From: an uncultured Acetatifactor sp.
GTDB lineage: Bacteria > Bacillota > Clostridia > Lachnospirales > Lachnospiraceae
Direction of reading: 5' to 3'
DNA: 63,868 nucleotides
Assembly (NCBI GenBank): GCA_910585665.1
Contig: CAJUFI010000015.1
Span: 1 to 63,868 of the forward strand
Made by a program: the position numbers and the translations under genes. Shown one piece after another: positions 1-7,698 of the stretch (positions within the stretch are counted from its first letter, which is position 1; every line of letters begins with the position of its first letter). The notes beneath the pieces were generated by a model. That model was not told the DNA's origin. It did no database searches and saw nothing but the letters and a program-made list of their open reading frames with translations.

Positions 1-50
1 CTCTGATGATGGTTCCCTGATGTGGTACTACTTTTGGGGGTCATCTAGGG

Positions 51-71
51 TTTAACTGTTAAGCAGTATAA
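51..71. repeat. 21-bp motif, inverted copy at 58824-58844
   Basis: The same 21 bases occur here and, reverse-complemented, at 58824-58844. The core TTAACTGTTAA is itself palindromic and is followed by GCAGTATAA. Each copy lies upstream of a gene (117 and 58677 respectively), so it could be a shared promoter or operator, or the scar of a mobile element. The function is not known. Confidence 0.5.
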
Positions 72-116
72 ATAGTTTAAAAAAGGTATTTTCGGTGAAG
101 CGATGAGGGGGATAAC

Positions 117-914
117 ATGAGCGAAGAAAATCAGAATCAGGGAAGTGCAGAAAGGGAAAGGCTGGGACAGGGAAGCGTGGAAATGGAAAGGCTGGGACAG
201 GGAAGCGTGGGAATGGAAAGGCCGGGACAGGGAAGCGTGGAAATGGAAAGGCTGGGACAGGGAAGCGTGGAAATGGAAAGGCTGGAAGGGGAAAGGCTGA
301 AACAGGAAAACGGAGAAAGGGAAAGTCAGGAACAGGGAAGCGTGGGACAGAGAGAACAGGGACAGAAAATGAAAATACGACGGGAAGCGTTAAAAGAGCG
401 GCAGGCGAAGGACGCGGAACAGAGAAAACGTCTTCGGGAATTTGACAGGGAGTTGTTTTCCTATACGGGGCAGATTGCCTGGCTTGTGCCGGGAATCTTT
501 TCCTTTGCAGTGTTGGGATTGATGTGCATACCTGTACAGGAAATCAGAAGCGAGGACAATTACCTGGGGGTGATGGCATTTATGGTCTGCGTTCTGCTTC
601 CGTATTTTATCCTACTGCCTTATATCAATATTACGGATGCTTTTGAACGCCCAAAGAACAACCGGAATATGACCTATGACAAACTGAAATATCTCCCGGT
701 CAGCAGAAAACAGTATATCCTCGTCAGAATGGGATATCTGTTCCGCTATATGTGGAAGCTGGCGCTGGCAGGAGGAGCAGTGCAATGCATCTTTGCCATA
801 GGGGAGATGGGTAGGGTGGAGCTTGTGAATATAGCATATGCCGCAGGTGTCCTGCTGCTCATGCCGCTGGCTGTGGGGTGGATTCAGATGAAGGTTTTTG
901 CCGGCGGTTCGTAA
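117..914 (+). CDS. membrane protein with repetitive N-terminus
   Basis: 265-residue protein of unknown function. Residues about 10-85 are low complexity, built from a ten-residue unit (MERLGQGSVE) and then Glu/Gln/Arg-rich sequence. From about residue 120 onward there are roughly four hydrophobic segments (near 118-137, 149-169, 216-232 and 240-258) with a basic loop between the middle ones. The layout resembles permease-like ABC-2 proteins, but no family motif is clear. The start at 117 follows GAGGGGGATAAC. The stop codon TAA is also the left flank of a 100-bp MITE-like insertion, so the element landed exactly at the end of the gene. Confidence 0.6.
   Translation: MSEENQNQGSAERERLGQGSVEMERLGQGSVGMERPGQGSVEMERLGQGSVEMERLEGERLKQENGERESQEQGSVGQREQGQKMKIRREALKERQAKDAEQRKRLREFDRELFSYTGQIAWLVPGIFSFAVLGLMCIPVQEIRSEDNYLGVMAFMVCVLLPYFILLPYINITDAFERPKNNRNMTYDKLKYLPVSRKQYILVRMGYLFRYMWKLALAGGAVQCIFAIGEMGRVELVNIAYAAGVLLLMPLAVGWIQMKVFAGGS
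141..290 (+). repeat. 30-bp in-frame tandem repeat, about five copies
   Basis: A 30-bp unit repeats almost perfectly from about 151 and encodes the ten-residue repeat of the N-terminal region of the membrane protein. The period is a multiple of three, so copy-number change keeps the frame. Confidence 0.9.
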
Positions 915-1014
915 GGAATTGTCTACAAATAACTGATGCGAGTTTATAGCCGTTTCCCTTGTATTTCCGGGCTTTCTTCTAAAGAAGCTGCATCAGTTAT
1001 TTTCCGACAATTCC
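915..1014 (-). mobile_element. 100-bp MITE-like element, family A (diverged copy)
   Basis: Exactly 100 bp, in reverse orientation to the copies at 11966, 31639 and 37345. The ends are GGAATTGTC and GACAATTCC, with inner inverted repeats around ATAACTGATGC. It is flanked by TAA on the left and TAG on the right, i.e. one mismatch from the 3-bp duplication seen at the other copies. The middle differs from the other copies, so this is probably the oldest insertion. No coding capacity. Confidence 0.8.
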
Positions 1015-1030
1015 TAGTGCGTCCAGATAA

Positions 1031-1144
1031 AGTATTGAAGTCTTCAAGGTTCAACACGCCTTGCGGCATGGGAAGTTTGAGTTCTTCCATGAAATAGCAT
1101 ATAATGAAGCCAGTGAAAATCATAAGTTGCCTAAGCCAAAGTAA
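1031..1144 (+). pseudogene. unidentified coding remnant
   Basis: An open stretch with protein-like composition (contains KFEFFHEIAYNEA) ends at a stop at 1142. It has no convincing start because a MITE sits directly upstream. It may be a broken piece of the gene that also left the Rpn-like remnant downstream, in another frame. Identity unknown. Confidence 0.25.
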
Positions 1145-1521
1145 TCTATGAGAGCGACAAGGACAATATTATCAATGAATACATTGTTTTTTGCAAAGTT
1201 TTTAATGAACAGATAAAAGAGCATGGAATGACAAAACTGGCGGTTACAGAAACAATCCGTATTTGCAAGGACAGGAATATCTTAAAACAGTATCTAAGCA
1301 GCAAGGAAGTGGAGGTAATAACGATTATGATGAGTTTATTTGATGATGAGCAGATTATGAGGACTTATGCAAAAGACATTGAAAAAGAAACAGAAAGAAA
1401 AACAGCCGAACAAATGATAAGAAAGGGGAAAATGACACTTGAAGAAATTGCAGATTGTGTATTTTCTCTGTCATTTGACGAATTAAAAGAACTTGAAGCC
1501 GAGGTTATGCAGTTAGCGTAA
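1135..1521 (+). pseudogene. Rpn-family nuclease, C-terminal remnant
   Basis: The frame is open from 1135, before the first ATG at 1228, and reads VIYESDKDNIINEYIVF..., which resembles the end of the PD-(D/E)XK core of Rpn/transposase-associated nucleases. The C-terminal part (ERKTAEQMIRKGKMTLEEIA) is the usual helical tail of that family. The catalytic N-terminal half is missing, so this is a 5'-truncated relic rather than a working nuclease. Rpn proteins promote RecA-independent recombination and are common in gut Firmicutes. Confidence 0.55.
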
Positions 1522-1583
1522 TCAATCATATCAATTAAAATCAAGTAAGGTAACAGCGTTAGGGCATATAGAAACTGAATGAT

Positions 1584-1904
1584 CTATATGTCTTCCTCGC
1601 CGTTTATCAGACGGCTCCTGACTTTCTCCCATGCCCGGACAGACACCTGAAAGTCCGGCAAATCCGCAATCAGGACAGGCTGCTGTTCTTTCTGTATCCA
1701 GAAATATTCCGCGCCATAATTTTTCCGCGCTGTCTCAAATACATAGCATCCAACCATAGAAGCAGTATTGTAAAGGGCATCTTCATCCAGCTCATAATTG
1801 CTCAATTCCTCTAAGAGCTGGTCGACCACTGCGAGACTTTCTATGGAGTAATCCCATGCCCCTTTTCCGATAAAAGGGAACACGGGATTTTCTCCAAAAT
1901 ACAA
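1584..1904 (-). CDS. small hypothetical protein, possible immunity type
   Basis: About 106 residues, acidic, aromatic-rich (GKGAWDYSIESL, YGAEYFW). Composition and neighbourhood resemble small immunity proteins of contact-toxin systems, but no family is recognised. The likely start is a TTG at 1904 and no strong ribosome site is visible, so the 5' end may be damaged. It lies just downstream of the ankyrin gene on the same strand (44-bp gap) and may be co-transcribed. Confidence 0.4.
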   Translation of the reverse strand: MYFGENPVFPFIGKGAWDYSIESLAVVDQLLEELSNYELDEDALYNTASMVGCYVFETARKNYGAEYFWIQKEQQPVLIADLPDFQVSVRAWEKVRSRLINGEEDI

Positions 1905-1948
1905 TACCCAGTCCGTCCATCATTAAGCGCATATCGTTAAGAACGGTA

Positions 1949-3019
1949 TTATCTTGAATAGTCGGCTTCCAACGGTGGCAATACCTTCGGATTCAACAGC
2001 ACCCAGGCGACCGCATAAGCGCACAACTGCATGCTCAAAGTACCATCATCCCGGCTGTCCTTCAAAAGATGGGCGATTCGTTCCGCCTGGGCAATATCCT
2101 CATCTTTGAGCGGATTCCCCAAACGCAGATACAGGGGAAATATCCGCAGCATTTTTCTGTAATCGCTGTCCCAGTTCATGCCGCCGTTGGACGTAATTTC
2201 GTGGTCAACACGCCCCGCAATACGGATAGCCTCCCCTTGGGCGGTCTGGGCTTTTCCACTGGGCGGGACCAGGTAGTCCCAAAGCCATCGAAATGCCTCG
2301 TTTTTGCATTCCTCCGGCACAAGGATTGAGGAAACTCCATCATGAAAAGCGACCTCTTTTGCAGGTTCCACATCAAAGATTTGGCAGAGCTGTTCCAGCC
2401 CTTCTATTTGACCGCGCAGAAACTCCGGGTCTGTAATTCCGCGCCTGACCCGCTGAAAATGTTCCGCAGACTTACCCAGAAACTCCCGGCACTGATCTGT
2501 GATCTCTGCCCCATGATCCAGTAGAATCTGGCAGATTTCCAACAGCTGCAGATAGGGCAGACGGTTTTGCAGAAGTGTTTCTTCCAGTGGGGTATGAAAT
2601 CCTTGCCAGGCCATGGGGCCTGATTTGACATTCACGTCCACGCCGGCTTTCAACAGGGCTTTTACTGCGTTCACACGGCCATACAATGCGGCCAGATGGA
2701 GGGGTGTCGTACCGTCGTCCTGAGCCACATTGACTTCCGCGCCCAGGTCAATAAGAAGCTGGACATCACCGTTCCAGAAGGAAGCATGATTAAAAATAGG
2801 CGTTTTCCCGTAGTAGTCCTTGAAATTCACATCTGCGCCTTGCTCCTTTGCCCAAAAAGCAAAATCATGGGAGAGGGGCGTCAGGGAGAAAATGTTGGAA
2901 CCGTATTTTCCGGTAACAGCGTTAGGGTCACACCGTAAAAACTGCTCCTTCAATGCCGCAATATCGCCATTCTCTAAAAGTTCCTTTATCTCTTTCGGAA
3001 GGGTTTTCCGTTTTTTCAT
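1949..3019 (-). CDS. ankyrin-repeat protein
   Basis: 356 residues. Two to three ankyrin repeats are clear at about residues 65-150 (for example DGTTPLHLAALYGRVNAVKALLKAG), with degenerate ones before and after. The C-terminal half is helical with no recognised domain. No signal peptide, so probably cytoplasmic and acting by protein binding. Such proteins often sit beside toxin/immunity genes in Lachnospiraceae accessory regions, which fits the neighbours here. Confidence 0.75.
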   Translation of the reverse strand: MKKRKTLPKEIKELLENGDIAALKEQFLRCDPNAVTGKYGSNIFSLTPLSHDFAFWAKEQGADVNFKDYYGKTPIFNHASFWNGDVQLLIDLGAEVNVAQDDGTTPLHLAALYGRVNAVKALLKAGVDVNVKSGPMAWQGFHTPLEETLLQNRLPYLQLLEICQILLDHGAEITDQCREFLGKSAEHFQRVRRGITDPEFLRGQIEGLEQLCQIFDVEPAKEVAFHDGVSSILVPEECKNEAFRWLWDYLVPPSGKAQTAQGEAIRIAGRVDHEITSNGGMNWDSDYRKMLRIFPLYLRLGNPLKDEDIAQAERIAHLLKDSRDDGTLSMQLCAYAVAWVLLNPKVLPPLEADYSR

Positions 3020-3283
3020 AATATCTTTCCCTTTTTCTGTCTCAATTTGTCAAATGATTATGCTCAAGTATAGCACAAAGCCAACCGGCGTTCAATTCCC
3101 ATTGTAAAATAAGAAGAACCTTGAGAGAGCTACAGAACGAGAGCCAACAGCATAACAGACAGCAGGGCAAAGTGAAACGGAGGAAGAAATTTAGGAAGAA
3201 ATTTTATTGGATATGTGATAGCAATATCAACGTGATTGTGGTATGATAGTCAGCAATAAAAATTGGTATTTAGAGGAGGTTAG

Positions 3284-3826
3284 ATGATTACAATTAAAGA
3301 AATGATGGATGGTGTATCCGGTATAGATGAATCGGAATTGTTTAAGATTTCTGATAAGCTATGGAAAATAGGGCGTTTAGAGGAGATAAAAGAGACAGTT
3401 AGTCCCGACCTTTTTTATCTTCATGTTGGTATCAATATGATAGGGAATTGGAAAGGGGACGGTTGGTGGTTTTTGATATGTGAGCAGGCAGACTTTGTTC
3501 CTTACATCCCTACAGCATTAGATAAGCTTAATTTACCTGAATTAAAAACAGCTTTTGAAAATGTAATAAAGGTATTCCCGGAATATACTGTTTTTAAGTC
3601 TGATGATGCTGCTTATTGTGATATATGTAATTTCTTGCAAAGCGCTGGTATCAAAATAGAGGATGAAAGACTAAAAAGTATACCATTGGAAAAAAGAAAA
3701 GAAATGGTGAGACAGGTTCGGCAAAATATTGATAGATTGGAGGATTTAACAAAACCGCTTTGGGGGGATAGTGCAGAGTACGAGGGTTGGAAACATGTAT
3801 TAGATTTTATTTCCGCGTTTATTTAA
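3284..3826 (+). CDS. hypothetical protein, DMP19/DUF4375-like
   Basis: 180 residues. The stretch GDGWWFLICEQADFVPYIPTALDKL followed by a short helix resembles the core of the DMP19/DUF4375 group, which occurs among immunity-like proteins. This assignment is weak. The ribosome site AGAGGAGG precedes ATG 3284. The gene is much more AT-rich than the surrounding backbone, as is the convergent regulator next door, which suggests acquisition. Confidence 0.5.
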   Translation: MITIKEMMDGVSGIDESELFKISDKLWKIGRLEEIKETVSPDLFYLHVGINMIGNWKGDGWWFLICEQADFVPYIPTALDKLNLPELKTAFENVIKVFPEYTVFKSDDAAYCDICNFLQSAGIKIEDERLKSIPLEKRKEMVRQVRQNIDRLEDLTKPLWGDSAEYEGWKHVLDFISAFI

Positions 3827-3870
3827 TTGTAAATTGTCGGTTAATCGATAAAACGATCATAACAGAATAG

Positions 3871-4167
3871 TTATTTTTTGTTTTCTTTGAAAAGCGAAAT
3901 GATTTCGGTAATAGAATCAATTTCACGGTCAGTGAGTCCGGATACATCAAGAGTACGATTCTCTGTATTTCCAATAAGGTAATCGCAAGATACACTATAT
4001 AACCTTGCCAACTTTAACAAATTTTTGTAAGAAGGATTTTTTTCGTTCAATTCATATGCAGAAAGGGCGCTTACAGAGATTCCGAGCCTTTCAGAAACTT
4101 GTTTGAGCGATAATTTTTTGCATGTACGTAAATTCCGAAGTTTTTCACCGATTCCGAGCATCTCCAT
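3871..4167 (-). CDS. XRE-family transcriptional regulator
   Basis: 98 residues. The N-terminal helix-turn-helix spans about residues 7-62 (LRNLRTCKKLSLKQVSERLG, then ISVSALSAYELNEKNPS and CDYLIGNTE), typical of Cro/CI-type repressors. A short C-terminal tail (LTDREIDSITEIISLF) resembles the regulator tails that follow such domains in Firmicutes. AT-rich like its convergent neighbour at 3284. It may repress itself through the unexplained sequence upstream. Confidence 0.85.
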   Translation of the reverse strand: MEMLGIGEKLRNLRTCKKLSLKQVSERLGISVSALSAYELNEKNPSYKNLLKLARLYSVSCDYLIGNTENRTLDVSGLTDREIDSITEIISLFKENKK

Positions 4168-4461
4168 ATGCGAATCTCCTACTGAACATATATTGTTACA
4201 AGTTTACAGCAAACAAGTACTCTGTATGTTGAATAATTTCTTCCAATAGTGGAAAAAGTATTGATATTGATTGACTGATATGATATGCTTAAAAGAGGTA
4301 AGCAGTGGATAAATTGAGGAACTGAAATTTATACGAAGGGGATGGCTGTCTGTGACAAAATTTCAGATGGCAACGTTAGAACATGATAGAAAGATTGCAG
4401 GCAACCATTTTCGTTTCCCATGTCTTCCTATGCTTTCCCATCCGGCATATGCCGCTGGTTT
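4168..4461. other. AT-rich intergenic stretch
   Basis: No complete gene. From about 4353 a GTG-initiated fragment (MTKFQMATLEHDRKIAGN) runs into the 3' end of the opposite-strand phosphotransferase. It may be the cut-off start of a lost gene, so this may be an old recombination joint. Confidence 0.3.
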
Positions 4462-5358
4462 TCAGCAGAGACCAACGCTGTCCGCCACCATTTTCCCATA
4501 AATTTCCCTGACCCTTCCCTCGTCGCTCCCGTGCAGATACTCGTGCCAGCAGATGAAGGAAGTGATGACATTGGCCGCCCGGATATGGCCGTCGATTTCC
4601 GCCCATGTAACCTTTTTCCCGGAAAGCCGCTTGAGCTCCCGGCCATAGGCTTCGACGGTTTCCCGCTCATTTATCCGTATGCCGTCCCCCCGCAGTCTGC
4701 TGAAGAAAAAGCTCAGATCGCCGGACGCCGCTCCGGTTCCCACGCCCTGCCAGTCGCAGATCAGGATTGCGCCGGACTCGTCCAGGAGCAGATTGTCCCA
4801 ATGGAAGTCGCCATGATTCAGCACGGTCTCCTCGGAATCATGCCACAGAATAATTCGGTTTATCGTTTCCGCAATGCGCTCCAGCGGTGCCCCGTCAAAA
4901 GCGCCGGGATGTTCCTCCAGCACGGCGTACCAGCCCTCCATGGAGACGCAGATTTCTTTCTCGGACAGGAGCTGGGCAGTATGGGGCTGCTTCAGGAGCG
5001 GCGGAATCTCCGCGGCATGTACGAGCGCAAGGCTCCTCATGATTTTTTCCAGCAGGTCTGCATTGATTTCCTGTCTCGAGGGTACTTGATAGCGTTTCAT
5101 CAGAATCGAAATTTCGTCTTTTGTATTCCGCAGATCAAACACCGCCGGCAGACAGCCAAGGCCCCTTCCTCCGGCGGCGTACCACCAGGCTTCCTTCTGG
5201 TAAGCTTCATACAGCGCGTCGTCTCCGAGTTCCGCCCTGTAGATTTGTTTCAACACATACGCCCCTCCGATGTCATATACCCGGGCTCTGCTCTTGCCGC
5301 CTGTCAGCAGCTTTTTTCCGTTCTTCTTCAGGTAGATTTCCGCATTTTCTATATTCAT
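4462..5358 (-). CDS. aminoglycoside/choline-kinase-like phosphotransferase
   Basis: 298 residues starting at ATG 5358, behind GGAG at seven bases. The kinase catalytic loop HGDFHWDN and the metal-binding segment ILICDWQGVGTG identify the APH/ChoK fold. The N-terminal lobe carries YVLKQIYR with the probable ATP-binding lysine. The substrate cannot be read from sequence: sugar, choline-like or antibiotic are all possible. The larger open frame extends to 5700 but overlaps the esterase gene and lacks a ribosome site, so the internal start is preferred. Likely co-transcribed with the esterase upstream (154-bp gap). Confidence 0.8.
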   Translation of the reverse strand: MNIENAEIYLKKNGKKLLTGGKSRARVYDIGGAYVLKQIYRAELGDDALYEAYQKEAWWYAAGGRGLGCLPAVFDLRNTKDEISILMKRYQVPSRQEINADLLEKIMRSLALVHAAEIPPLLKQPHTAQLLSEKEICVSMEGWYAVLEEHPGAFDGAPLERIAETINRIILWHDSEETVLNHGDFHWDNLLLDESGAILICDWQGVGTGAASGDLSFFFSRLRGDGIRINERETVEAYGRELKRLSGKKVTWAEIDGHIRAANVITSFICWHEYLHGSDEGRVREIYGKMVADSVGLC

Positions 5359-5512
5359 ATTGTTTTCTCCATCCCTTCCAGTCCCGCCCATCGCATCTAT
5401 GCTTACGAGCGTAAAATCTGCCGCCTTCCCGGGAGTCATTCCTTCGTGAGTCGGAAAGCGGTATGGAGCATTGCAGTACAGATACACTCCGATTTTCAAG
5501 AATTGCCAGCAT

Positions 5513-6298
5513 CTACAACAATCCAAATAATTCCCGCATCCATTCCACCGACATGCGGATGTAATTGCAGTCCCTTTCTCCCGCGGGCTTGGCCCAGATG
5601 GTATCGTCGCACCATGGCGCGCCGTGGCTGCCCCTTGGAAAGATATGGCACTCAAAGGGTACGCCGTGTTCGCAAAGTTTTTCCGCGTAGTAGAGTACAT
5701 TTTCCGGATTGGTCAGTGTGTCTTCGAAGGTGCCATATAAAAAGGTGGGCGGGGTATATCCGCTTACCTGTTCCTCACAGGCTGCCAGCTTCAGCTTCCT
5801 TTCGTCCCTTCCCACATGGTCTTCCAGAAACTCGCGGCAGTGGTTCAGCCGGGCAGTCAGTATGGCGTAACATAGAATCGCCGCATTGGGCTTGTACAGC
5901 GCTGCATCCCTTTTCGCCAGATGCCATAGGGTGCTTACGCTGGCGCATAAATGCCCTCCCGCAGAAAATCCGATGATGGCGATTCTGTCCTCATGGATTC
6001 CCCAGATGTCCCCGTTTTCCCTCAATATGCGGATAGCCGACATCAGATCCCGCTGGGGCTCCGGAAAATGATGCGGCTCCACGCTGTAGCGGAGCACCGC
6101 CGCATGGAAACCTGCGGCATTATACTGCATGGCTGTTTTTTCGCCGTCGCACTGGATGCATACCGTCGTGTAACCTCCGCCTGGAACAATCAGTACGACT
6201 GGACTTTTTTCCGCCCCTTCCAGCAGATACATCTGCATTGTGGGCATAAAACCGTATTCAGTGGGTTCCTCTCGTACATCGACCTTAAAATATCTCAT
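5513..6298 (-). CDS. alpha/beta-hydrolase, acetyl-esterase type
   Basis: 261 residues from ATG 6298. The oxyanion-hole motif VPGGGY, nucleophile elbow GFSAGG, an acid in YGTFEDTLTN and a histidine in RGSHGAPW form the expected catalytic set of BD-FAE/acetyl-esterase-like hydrolases. No signal peptide, so cytoplasmic. Such enzymes commonly deacylate imported glycan fragments. The upstream in-frame ATG at 6340 lacks a better ribosome site and adds residues unlike the family. Confidence 0.85.
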   Translation of the reverse strand: MRYFKVDVREEPTEYGFMPTMQMYLLEGAEKSPVVLIVPGGGYTTVCIQCDGEKTAMQYNAAGFHAAVLRYSVEPHHFPEPQRDLMSAIRILRENGDIWGIHEDRIAIIGFSAGGHLCASVSTLWHLAKRDAALYKPNAAILCYAILTARLNHCREFLEDHVGRDERKLKLAACEEQVSGYTPPTFLYGTFEDTLTNPENVLYYAEKLCEHGVPFECHIFPRGSHGAPWCDDTIWAKPAGERDCNYIRMSVEWMRELFGLL

Positions 6299-6371
6299 GA
6301 AAATGCCGCCTTTCCGTATGTTGTACGGACAGCATACCATTTTTCCGAAAAGTGGTGTATAGATAGAAGGT

Positions 6372-7121
6372 TTAGTGTTCCTTCATTTCATCTGCCATGG
6401 CGCAAAGCTGCCGGGCTTTTTCCTGTGTGCTGAGCAGTGTTTCCATATAGCGGTCGGCCCGGTAGATCAGGTCTTCGTCCTCTCCCGGCTCCATGAGCTG
6501 CAGCATGGCCGATTCCCGGCCTTCTCTGTCGTATTCCCGGAAGAAGCTCCGCACTGCCATCATGCTGTAGCCATTGTCCAGCAGCAGCCTTATCACATAC
6601 ATGCGGTTCAGTTCCTGTTGTGAATAGAGCCGTTTCTCGTACCGCGCCCTCTGTGGGAGCAGGCCGTTGCGCTCCCAGTTCCGGATTGCTTCAGGTGTGG
6701 CTCCCACCAGCCCGGCTGCCTGCTTTTTCGTATAGACGGATGAATCCGCGCCCGGTTCCCGGAGCTTGTCCATCACAAAGTCCACGGCGATTTTCGTTCT
6801 CCTGATATCCTCCTCCACTGCCTGTAGGTACCTGTCCGCCGCCTGACGGTAAGCTTCCGGATTCCAGTCCCTTGCCGCCTGTAGGATGTCCAGGCTTATC
6901 CTTCGGAGCCGCTTGTTCACGAAGCCGCCGAATACAAGCCTGCACGCTCGGATTTGATAAATATGCCTTCTGCAGAATACCCGGTAACCGTTGGGCAGAC
7001 GTTTCGCGGGCTCCAGGAAGCCGCATTTTTCATAAAACCGGATGGTTCCCGCCTTCACGCCGGTCAGCCGGGACAGGCTGCCGATTTTCCATTCTTCCTC
7101 ATTCTCTGTTTTTGCCATCAT
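6372..7121 (-). CDS. regulator with two MerR DNA-binding domains
   Basis: 249 residues. An N-terminal MerR helix-turn-helix (residues about 11-75, IGSLSRLTGVKAGTIRFYEK) is followed by a linker helix and a second MerR-type domain (about 130-195, YTKKQAAGLVGATPEAIRNW, then NGLLPQ and LYSQQELNRMYVI). MerR proteins normally have one such domain per subunit and bind as dimers. A tandem arrangement could bind a long operator alone or as a dimer. The gene lies upstream of the esterase on the same strand. Confidence 0.8.
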   Translation of the reverse strand: MMAKTENEEEWKIGSLSRLTGVKAGTIRFYEKCGFLEPAKRLPNGYRVFCRRHIYQIRACRLVFGGFVNKRLRRISLDILQAARDWNPEAYRQAADRYLQAVEEDIRRTKIAVDFVMDKLREPGADSSVYTKKQAAGLVGATPEAIRNWERNGLLPQRARYEKRLYSQQELNRMYVIRLLLDNGYSMMAVRSFFREYDREGRESAMLQLMEPGEDEDLIYRADRYMETLLSTQEKARQLCAMADEMKEH

Positions 7122-7262
7122 AATGTCAGCCTTTGTCTGATTAGTCGTCTTTCATTAGTTGTCTTTCACGGATGATTTCATTGCCGCGTCTCCCTGTCGG
7201 TTTGTATTATACACAAAAAAGATGCTGTTTGCCACTGACATGGAAGTTCTTTTTAAAAACCC

Positions 7263-7317
7263 TTGACAACACAGACCATATAGTGTAGTCTGTACGAGAG
7301 ACCACAAAGAATGGTCT
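7263..7317 (+). promoter_or_regulatory. promoter with two 19-bp operator dyads (BlaI-type)
   Basis: TTGACA at 7263-7268 is a good -35. Two 19-bp dyads follow with the same half-site: 7273-7291 (AGACCA...TAGTCT) and 7299-7317 (AGACCA...TGGTCT). They span the expected -10/start region and the 5' leader just before blaI, so self-repression by the encoded BlaI-type protein is the simple reading. Confidence 0.7.
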
Positions 7318-7333
7318 GCAAGGAGGAAGAAAA

Positions 7334-7696
7334 ATGCAGGAGATACAATTAGGCGTGATAGAAGCCCGCTACGCGGACATGATCTGGGAACGGGAGCCTG
7401 TCACCTCCTCAGAGCTGGTAAAGCTTACGGCAGTGGAGTTCAACTGGAAGCGCACCACGGCCCACAATGTGCTCCGGCGCTTATGCGACAAGGGGCTGTT
7501 CCGGAACGACAACGGAGTCGTGACCTCGGTGATTTCCAGAGAGGAGTTCTACTCGCTGCAGAGCCGGAAATATGTGGAGGACAGCTTTGACGGCTCCCTT
7601 CCGGCGTTCATCGCGGCGTTCACGAAAGGGAAGCCCCTTACGGAGGAGGAGACGGAAGAGATACGCAGGATCATTGACGGCGGACGGGAGGTGTGA
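7334..7696 (+). CDS. BlaI/MecI/CopY-family repressor
   Basis: 120 residues; a winged-helix penicillinase-repressor domain fills the protein (SSELVKLTAVEFNWKRTTAH, then NVLRRLCDKGLF). Ribosome site AAGGAGG. In this family the repressor is cleaved after the partner membrane protease senses a cell-wall signal. The following gene is that partner type. Two repeated operator dyads lie immediately upstream. Confidence 0.92.
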   Translation: MQEIQLGVIEARYADMIWEREPVTSSELVKLTAVEFNWKRTTAHNVLRRLCDKGLFRNDNGVVTSVISREEFYSLQSRKYVEDSFDGSLPAFIAAFTKGKPLTEEETEEIRRIIDGGREV

Positions 7697-7698
7697 GG

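Noticed and set aside
4420..5976. 518-codon open frame on the plus strand
   Set aside because: It lies opposite the phosphotransferase and esterase genes, both with full motif sets; its product is low-complexity and resembles no protein.
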